Source: CAYZQH01 sp050300015 (GTDB lineage Bacteria > Pseudomonadota > Gammaproteobacteria > Pseudomonadales > Cellvibrionaceae). From it: DNA of 17,062 bases. Made by a program: the position numbers and the translations under genes. Below are positions 12,331-17,062 of the stretch, one piece after another (position 1 is the first letter of the stretch; each line of letters starts with the position of its first letter). Location of the stretch: NCBI GenBank assembly GCA_050300015.1, contig JBNKWZ010000018.1, positions 1 through 17,062 on the forward strand. Direction: 5' to 3'. A model generated the notes under the pieces. That model was not told where the DNA came from. It saw nothing but the letters and a program-made list of their open reading frames with translations, and searched no databases.

Positions 12331-14109
12331 ATGCGCAATATATACTGTGGGGCAGTTAGAACCACAAACATTGAAGAAACCATCACCCTATGTGGATGGG
12401 TTGATCGACGTCGTGACCACGGCGGTGTGATATTTATCGATTTGCGAGATCGAGAAGGTATTGTGCAAGTGGTCTTCGATCCAGACAGCGCTCATTTCGC
12501 TCTGGCAGACAAGGTGCGCAGCGAATATGTGTTGCAAGTGACCGGTCGCGTGCGAGCACGTACGCCCGAAACGGTGAACCCCGCAATGCAGACCGGGGAA
12601 GTAGAAGTGTATGGTCTGGAGCTGTCTATTCTCAATACAGCAGAGACGCCACCGTTTCCTTTAAACGAGCGTGCCACGGTGGGAGAAGATGTTCGTTTGC
12701 GCTACCGCTATTTAGATTTGCGCCGCTCAGAAATGCAGCAAAACTTACGTTTTCGCTCGAAAGTGACCAACGCCATCCGAAACTTTTTAGATGACAAAGG
12801 CTTCTTGGACATCGAAACGCCCATCCTAACTCGGGCCACTCCTGAGGGCGCGCGAGATTATTTGGTGCCTTCCAGAACGCACGAGGGGCACTTTTTTGCT
12901 TTGCCGCAGTCGCCACAGTTGTTTAAGCAATTGTTAATGGTGGCGGGGTTCGACCGTTACTACCAAATCGCCAAGTGTTTCCGGGATGAGGATTTACGTG
13001 CGGACCGGCAGCCGGAGTTTACTCAGATCGACATCGAAACCTCGTTTATGAGCGAGGAAGACATCATGGGTGTGACAGAGGACATGGCGTGCACCTTGTT
13101 TAAAGATCTGTTGAATGTAGACCTAGGGGCCTTTCCGCGCATGCCTTTTAGCGAGGCTATGGAAAAATACGGGTCGGACAAGCCCGATTTGCGCATACCC
13201 CTTGAGCTGGTTGAAGTGAAAGACCTTATGGCCGCGGTGGACTTTAAAGTGTTTTCTGGTCCCGCTAAGGACCCCAAAGGCCGTGTTACTGCTATGAAGG
13301 TGCCTGGGGGCAGCGAGAAGTTGACGCGCAAACAAATTGACGACTATACCAAGTTCGTCAGCATTTATGGGGCAAAAGGTCTGGCCTATATTAAAGTCAA
13401 CGACAAAAGCAATCTAGAGGAAGGGCTGCAATCCCCCATCGTTAAATTTTTGCCGAATGATGTACGTCAAGCCCTATTGGATCGTTTGGCTTGTGACAAT
13501 GGCGATATTGTTTTCTTTGGTGCGGATTCGGCAAAAGTAGTTTCCGAAGCGCTTGGCGCGTTGCGCTGCAAATTGGGTGAAGATCTCAATTTATACACCT
13601 GTGAGTGGGCGCCGCTTTGGGTGGTGGACTTCCCCATGTTTGAAGAAACGGACTCGGGGGCGTTGACGGCACTGCATCATCCCTTTACCGCACCGAGCTG
13701 CACGCCTGAAGCGCTAAAAGCCCATCCCGAAAAGGCCCTCTCCCGCGCTTACGATATGGTATTAAACGGTACAGAGCTTGGTGGTGGGTCTATCCGTATT
13801 CACGATCAGGACATGCAGCATGTGGTGTTCGAAATTTTAGGAATCAATGAGCAAGAACAACAGGAAAAATTTGGTTTCTTGTTGGATGCACTCAAGTATG
13901 GAGCGCCTCCACATGGCGGCTTGGCCTTTGGTTTAGATCGACTGATTATGCTGATGACTGGGTCCGAATCTATTCGTGACGTTATCGCGTTTCCGAAAAC
14001 GCAGACCGCAGCTTGTGTTATGACGGATGCACCCGGTTCGGTGGATTTTGAACAGCTTAGGGATTTGCATATTCGATTAAATCTAAAGGAGAAAAAAGCC
14101 GAAGCTTGA
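12331..14109 (+). CDS. aspS: Aspartate--tRNA ligase
   Basis: AspRS of 592 residues; E. coli AspRS is 590. I choose ATG 12331 (MRNIYCG), with AGG seven bases upstream, because it matches the usual N-terminus; a GTG at 12295 would add 12 unconserved residues. Visible are the OB-fold anticodon domain with CGWVDRRRDHGGVIFIDLRD (21-40), the PFPLNE link (108-113), RYLDLRRSEMQ (126-136), TRATPEGARDYLVPSR (167-182), motif 2 FRDEDLRADRQPEFTQID (217-234) and motif 3 GGLAFGLDRLIML (about 529-541). A bacterial GAD insertion lies in the middle. His30 in RRRDHGG matches the residue linked to relaxed tRNA-Asn recognition in Pseudomonas AspRS. Confidence 0.96.
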   Translation: MRNIYCGAVRTTNIEETITLCGWVDRRRDHGGVIFIDLRDREGIVQVVFDPDSAHFALADKVRSEYVLQVTGRVRARTPETVNPAMQTGEVEVYGLELSILNTAETPPFPLNERATVGEDVRLRYRYLDLRRSEMQQNLRFRSKVTNAIRNFLDDKGFLDIETPILTRATPEGARDYLVPSRTHEGHFFALPQSPQLFKQLLMVAGFDRYYQIAKCFRDEDLRADRQPEFTQIDIETSFMSEEDIMGVTEDMACTLFKDLLNVDLGAFPRMPFSEAMEKYGSDKPDLRIPLELVEVKDLMAAVDFKVFSGPAKDPKGRVTAMKVPGGSEKLTRKQIDDYTKFVSIYGAKGLAYIKVNDKSNLEEGLQSPIVKFLPNDVRQALLDRLACDNGDIVFFGADSAKVVSEALGALRCKLGEDLNLYTCEWAPLWVVDFPMFEETDSGALTALHHPFTAPSCTPEALKAHPEKALSRAYDMVLNGTELGGGSIRIHDQDMQHVVFEILGINEQEQQEKFGFLLDALKYGAPPHGGLAFGLDRLIMLMTGSESIRDVIAFPKTQTAACVMTDAPGSVDFEQLRDLHIRLNLKEKKAEA

Positions 14110-14135
14110 TTTACAAGCGTGACTGGCCCGATTTT

Positions 14136-14173
14136 CCGCAGTGTACGTCATCATGTGGTGACGTACACTGCGG
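14136..14173. terminator. Perfect 15-bp hairpin after aspS
   Basis: CCGCAGTGTACGTCA (14136-14150) and its exact complement (14159-14173) flank an 8-base loop, 26 bases after the aspS stop. There is no U-tract on either strand, so classic termination is not assured; it could be an mRNA-stabilising 3' end or a processing site. The rest of 14110-14399 has no gene but further symmetric elements, including a 14-bp palindrome. Confidence 0.6.
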
Positions 14174-14276
14174 GGTTCGAACGGTGTTAATCGCAACCTG
14201 TTGGCAGTTTCTGGGGCCACGTCTTAGTCATTCGACAATTATTCCTGCCGGGTTAATGATAATGGTTTTCTTCCGG

Positions 14277-14290
14277 CAGTCGATCGACTG
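14277..14290. repeat. 14-bp perfect palindrome in the aspS-yebC gap
   Basis: CAGTCGATCGACTG reads the same on both strands. It is about 110 bases before yebC and could be a protein-binding site for a yebC promoter; no matching -35/-10 pair is obvious. Confidence 0.4.
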
Positions 14291-14399
14291 GCGCGGTGGT
14301 TTTTGCCGCGAACAAAATACTTTTCAATAATAATGGCGTGCAGCGCGTTAGGCGATTGCAAGGCCTTATTCAGCATCGAGTGCATTATCGGAGTTTCCT

Positions 14400-15152
14400 A
14401 TGGCGGGTCACAGTAAATGGGCGAATATCAAACATCGAAAAGCGGCGCAGGATGCGAAACGCGGTAAAGTATTCACCAAAATGATCCGTGAACTCACTGT
14501 GGCTGCTAAGGCAGGGCCTAACCCTGAAGACAATCCTAGGTTGCGCACGGCAGTAGATAAAGCTCTGGGCGCCAATATGAAGCGCGATACCATTGATAAA
14601 GCCATTGCTCGTGGCGCGGGCGCAGGAGAGGGTGACAACTACGAAGAGCTGACTTATGAAGGGTATGCTGTCGCCGGGGTGGCAGTATTGGTGGAATGCA
14701 TGACAGATAATCGCAATCGTACCGTTTCGGATGTGCGTCACGCGTTTGCCAAGCATGGCGGCAATTTAGGGACAGATGGTTCGGTGGCCTATCTCTTTAC
14801 TCGGTGCGGTCAAATCGACTTTGAAACGGGTGCGAATGAAGACTCGATAATGGAAGTCGCGCTTGAAGCCGGTGCCGAGGACATTAAAACGCATGAAGAT
14901 GGCAGCATCGAGGTGTTCACCACCTTCGAAAATTACCAATCAGTCAAAGAACAGTTTGTGCAATCGGGGTTGGAGCCAGCCCGGTCAGAAGTCGCCATGA
15001 TTCCGGCTACAGAGATCCCCTTAGAAAAAGACGACGCGGAAAAGGTGATGGCGTTGGTGGATATGCTGGAGGATTTGGACGATGTGCAAAATGTTTACAC
15101 CAATGCCAATATCCCTGATGCCGTGCTGGATGCCCTAAACGGCGACCATTAA
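14400..15152 (+). CDS. yebC: YebC/PmpR (TACO1-family) translation or transcription regulator
   Basis: A 250-residue cytoplasmic protein. The N-terminus MAGHSKWANIKHRKAAQDAK and the following RGKVFTKMIREL are near-invariant in the family. RNRTVSDVRHAFAKHGGNLG and GSVAYLF mark domain 2, and VYTNANIPD marks the end. Members bind nucleic acid; some regulate transcription, while recent work ties YebC to relief of ribosome stalling on proline stretches. The ATG at 14400 has a GGAG about eight bases upstream. It is 290 bases after aspS. In most gammaproteobacteria ruvC follows; here the next gene is convergent and unrelated. Confidence 0.95.
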   Translation: MAGHSKWANIKHRKAAQDAKRGKVFTKMIRELTVAAKAGPNPEDNPRLRTAVDKALGANMKRDTIDKAIARGAGAGEGDNYEELTYEGYAVAGVAVLVECMTDNRNRTVSDVRHAFAKHGGNLGTDGSVAYLFTRCGQIDFETGANEDSIMEVALEAGAEDIKTHEDGSIEVFTTFENYQSVKEQFVQSGLEPARSEVAMIPATEIPLEKDDAEKVMALVDMLEDLDDVQNVYTNANIPDAVLDALNGDH

Positions 15153-15286
15153 CCTGGTCATAAAATAGAGCCCCTATCTGTTTTATGGCACGCCCTAAAA
15201 AGTCTGGCGCTGATGTGTGAGCCACCTTGTGTTTTAAGGGCTTTCATAGGTTTTGTAGTCAGTGATAGGGCGCGCGTACCCAACAG

Positions 15287-15316
15287 TTAACCCGGCAATC
15301 AATCTTGCTGGGTTAA
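15287..15316. terminator. Hairpin between convergent yebC and the HD-GYP gene
   Basis: TTAACCCGGCA (15287-15297) pairs with TGCTGGGTTAA (15306-15316), 11 pairs with one G-U, around an 8-base loop. It lies 11 bases past the HD-GYP stop and 135 past yebC. No U-tract is present, so it may serve as a weak bidirectional end structure. The rest of 15153-15286 shows no gene. Confidence 0.5.
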
Positions 15317-15326
15317 TCAGTCTGAT

Positions 15327-16688
15327 TTATGCGCTAAACAACCAAAGGTTTTCAAACTGCGGCGCAATGGCCGGCTGTGTTTGCACGCTTAATTGTAGCG
15401 CTTTCTCTGACAAGGCTTCTGCGCCTTTCGCATTTTGATGTTTATCCAAATACAATGCCAGCAGCGTTCGCAAGCGGTTTATTTGATAGATAATTTCTTG
15501 CATCATCAAAAAGGCGTCTTCCATTTCCTTGTAGGCGTGTTCCAGCTTTTCTATGGCGACCTGATCCAGCCAGCGCATATACGCTTCATTAATAACGCCG
15601 GATTGTACAACCGACATGGAAATATGAATGATCGCATTTTGTATGCATGCCACGCTTTCATCGTCGTGACGAAAATCGATATCCTTGATCAACACTTTGG
15701 CGATGTCTATGCATCTGTTGATATATTGCCCGTGAGACTTTACCGTCGCCACAATCTTATCTAAATGCTCTTCGGGAAGCTCGCTTCTAGCGTGGTGGGG
15801 CATTTCGCGCAACAGTACGATGAGCTTTTTAGACAAGGGCCCAAAGCGACTGTGACGACTGATTTGTATAATGGGAATAATATCGGATAACGGTCTGTCG
15901 TGGTCTTTACACCGTTTGTTGTAAATGGCATTGACCATATCTAGAAGGTTCAGCAGTTGCCCTTCGTGGGACAATTGTGCTCCGGGTTTGGAGCGCGGGT
16001 AACCGGTACCGTCGAGGTTTTCATGGTGCTCTAGTACTGCGCGTGCCACGGCTTTGGAGATGCCCGGGGTTTCTTTCAAAATGTTGTAGGCAATCACAGG
16101 GTGCACATGAATTTGTCGCCATTCGTGTGGCTCGAGCTCATCGGCTTTATTTAAAATGCTAGGGGAAATGTGGATCATACCCAAGTCATGGCACATGCCC
16201 GCCAAAAACAGCTCTAGAGGGTTCACCAGTTTGCCCTCCGTTTTAATCGCCAACAGGCAGCCAAACCACGCACAAAACATGGCTTGCTCAAATACTTCAG
16301 GCATAATCAGCGATATAGCCGTGAGCTTTTGCCGTACGATAGGGTGCTGACAAACCGACTCACAAAGCTTTAGCATAACTTTAGGTTCGGCGTATCGCTC
16401 ATAGAAAAATCGCGTGGATGGGTCTGAGGTGAGGTACACCTCAAAACATTCTGCCAATGATTGAGCGGTTAACTCGTTCTCAATCATGATGGTGTCTTCA
16501 AGGGGTTTCAGTAACTTAAAGCGGGTGATACGCTCGACCATGGTGGTGTCAATGCGTGTCCCCTTTTTTGCCAAGATTTGGCCCTGCGCATTACAAATAT
16601 CGCTTGCCGCTAATACATGGCAAACTTCATTTACTTTCGCTAGGTTTTCTGCGTAGGCTTCCTTTTCGTTATCGTTGGTTTCGCTCAT
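15327..16688 (-). CDS. HD-GYP domain protein, possible cyclic-di-GMP phosphodiesterase with altered active site
   Basis: HD-GYP proteins hydrolyse cyclic-di-GMP at a di- or tri-iron centre. I start at the ATG 16686-16688 (MSETNDNEK, 453 residues); a frame to 16754 would add a poorly conserved leader and cover a palindrome. Residues 1-115 are an uncharacterised N-terminal region, not an obvious receiver or PAS domain. The HD-GYP core is about 130-260: CHDLG (166-170), HVHP (194-197), HHENLDGTGYP (221-231) and LLD (248-250). The first metal His expected near 135 is Gln (EQAMF), and the Lys of HDxGK is Met171. The C-terminal 190 residues are helical with likely coiled coil near 376-412. No transmembrane segment is seen, so it is probably cytoplasmic. 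Confidence 0.85.
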   Translation of the reverse strand: MSETNDNEKEAYAENLAKVNEVCHVLAASDICNAQGQILAKKGTRIDTTMVERITRFKLLKPLEDTIMIENELTAQSLAECFEVYLTSDPSTRFFYERYAEPKVMLKLCESVCQHPIVRQKLTAISLIMPEVFEQAMFCAWFGCLLAIKTEGKLVNPLELFLAGMCHDLGMIHISPSILNKADELEPHEWRQIHVHPVIAYNILKETPGISKAVARAVLEHHENLDGTGYPRSKPGAQLSHEGQLLNLLDMVNAIYNKRCKDHDRPLSDIIPIIQISRHSRFGPLSKKLIVLLREMPHHARSELPEEHLDKIVATVKSHGQYINRCIDIAKVLIKDIDFRHDDESVACIQNAIIHISMSVVQSGVINEAYMRWLDQVAIEKLEHAYKEMEDAFLMMQEIIYQINRLRTLLALYLDKHQNAKGAEALSEKALQLSVQTQPAIAPQFENLWLFSA

Positions 16689-16699
16689 CAAACTTAACT

Positions 16700-16721
16700 C
16701 GTATTGACTGGCCACAATACG
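16700..16721. promoter_or_regulatory. Inverted repeat just upstream of the HD-GYP gene
   Basis: CGTATTG (16700-16706) and CAATACG (16715-16721) are perfect inverted arms across 8 bases, 12-33 bases before the chosen start. The position suits an operator or a leader hairpin near the ribosome binding site. The 16755-16922 stretch upstream has no gene and no clear promoter. Confidence 0.35.
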
Positions 16722-16922
16722 CGCCAAATGGCACGCATAACTAAAACTTAGCATAGAATACCCAGTTCAATGACTGGAATTTCGTGCCTATCCGTCGTGT
16801 TGAGGTTTATTCGTGATAAACATCGCAGGACTTAGAGCGAAATGGAGTTGCGCGGGGTTCTTTTAGATTAAAGCGTTAGTCGATATAAGCAGTAATGGCT
16901 CAATTCAGGTGCTTTATAACGA

Positions 16923-16950
16923 CGCGGATTCAAATCCGAAGTGCATCACC
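16923..16950 (+). repeat. IS30 left terminal inverted repeat (28 bp)
   Basis: This starts CGCGGATTCAAATCCG and matches 113-140 in reverse complement at all 28 positions. Identity ends on the outside exactly at 16923. Confidence 0.88.
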
Positions 16951-16964
16951 TCAACCTGTAGAAG

Positions 16965-16999
16965 AAGGGGCTAGCTGAAGGTAAGCTCTTCCCCTTTTT
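16965..16999 (+). terminator. Terminator inside the IS left end
   Basis: AAGGGG (16965-16970) pairs with CCCCTT (16991-16996), with inner AGCT arms (16973-16976 and 16984-16987), followed by a T-run to 16999. It stands before the transposase start and would stop read-through transcription into it, a common safety device in insertion sequences. Confidence 0.6.
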
Positions 17000-17019
17000 C
17001 TCCGGCAAGAGATGAAGCA

Positions 17020-17062
17020 GTGAAGAGACAATACCAACAGCTAACCTATGAGCAACGATGCC
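17020..17062 (+). CDS. IS30-family transposase, N-terminal fragment
   Basis: A GTG start at 17020 reads VKRQYQQLTYEQRC and runs off the window. QLTYEQR near the N-terminus is the usual opening of IS30 transposases, before their helix-turn-helix. An in-frame check of the earlier ATG at 17012 gives a stop after three codons, so GTG is the likely start. Only 14 codons are visible. The C-terminal end of the same type of transposase is at 1-105. Confidence 0.72.
   Translation, partial: MKRQYQQLTYEQRC

Larger units (their letters stand above)
16923..17062 (+). mobile_element. 5' end of an IS30-family insertion sequence
   Basis: This begins with the left terminal repeat (16923-16950), the exact reverse complement of 113-140. 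A terminator-like hairpin (16965-16999) and the first codons of a transposase (from 17020) follow. Together with 1-140 it represents the two ends of the same IS type in the same orientation. It inserts about 235 bases upstream of the HD-GYP start, reading away from it. Confidence 0.84.

Noticed and set aside
16923..16950. tRNA-like T-arm in the IS terminus (GGATTCAAATCC)
   Set aside because: The flanking bases do not form a 5-bp T-stem with a 7-base loop plus acceptor, and no other tRNA arms are present; it is the terminal repeat of the IS.
1..17062. Composite transposon carried between two direct IS30 copies
   Set aside because: The interior is mostly core chromosome (proS, aspS, argDF, feoAB), and the edges look like assembly breaks in a multi-copy IS, so mobilisation as a unit is not supported.

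Overview
The window looks like a stretch of gammaproteobacterial chromosome, probably from a marine Cellvibrionales-type organism. That guess rests on the protein styles (Lys/Ala-tailed HU protein, argD-argF pair, fmdB-aspS-yebC cluster, proS followed by a small lytic transglycosylase) and is an inference, not a database result. Both outer edges lie inside an IS30-family insertion sequence. Positions 1-140 are the 3' end of one copy and 16923-17062 are the 5' end of another, in the same orientation, each ending in the same perfect 28-bp terminal inverted repeat. Each side carries exactly 140 bases of IS, which is what a de Bruijn-graph contig broken at a repeated IS would look like.

Region 141-2720 is an AT-richer accessory patch made of fragments. 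In order it holds: an ORF tail cut by the IS (141-300); a small membrane protein overlapping it by one base (300-755) with a terminator; the end of a Tn7/Tn5053-superfamily-like transposon with five TCGTAG-core repeats (813-951); decayed minus-strand remnants of that element's small acidic protein (1031-1227) and its TniB/ExeA-type ATPase (1233-1651), carrying three apparent single-base frameshifts between them; a group II intron 3' remnant with a recognisable domain V (1924-1956); a second small membrane protein (2031-2369); and a 45-codon ORF containing a perfect 13-bp inverted repeat. Nothing here looks like a complete working system. The nearest to something new is the eroded transposon together with the two orphan membrane proteins.

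Region 2723-11648 is core chromosome, all on the minus strand: feoA-feoB ferrous iron uptake behind a promoter with an overlapping Fur-like box; an aldo/keto reductase; argD-argF for arginine biosynthesis; proS with a secreted lytic transglycosylase just downstream; and an HU-family nucleoid protein with a histone-H1-like tail. Region 11905-15152 is a plus-strand translation cluster (fmdB-like zinc ribbon, aspS, yebC). The ruvCAB genes that usually follow yebC in gammaproteobacteria are not here. Instead there is a convergent HD-GYP cyclic-di-GMP phosphodiesterase-like gene (15327-16688) with two altered active-site positions, and then the second IS30 copy.

Functionally the core genes are independent housekeeping units: iron(II) import, arginine synthesis, aminoacylation of tRNA-Pro and tRNA-Asp, cell-wall turnover, nucleoid structure and signalling. 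Intergenic regions hold several clear hairpins, of which three have U-tracts and are good intrinsic terminators (791-810 plus, 8523-8552 minus, 16965-16999 plus).
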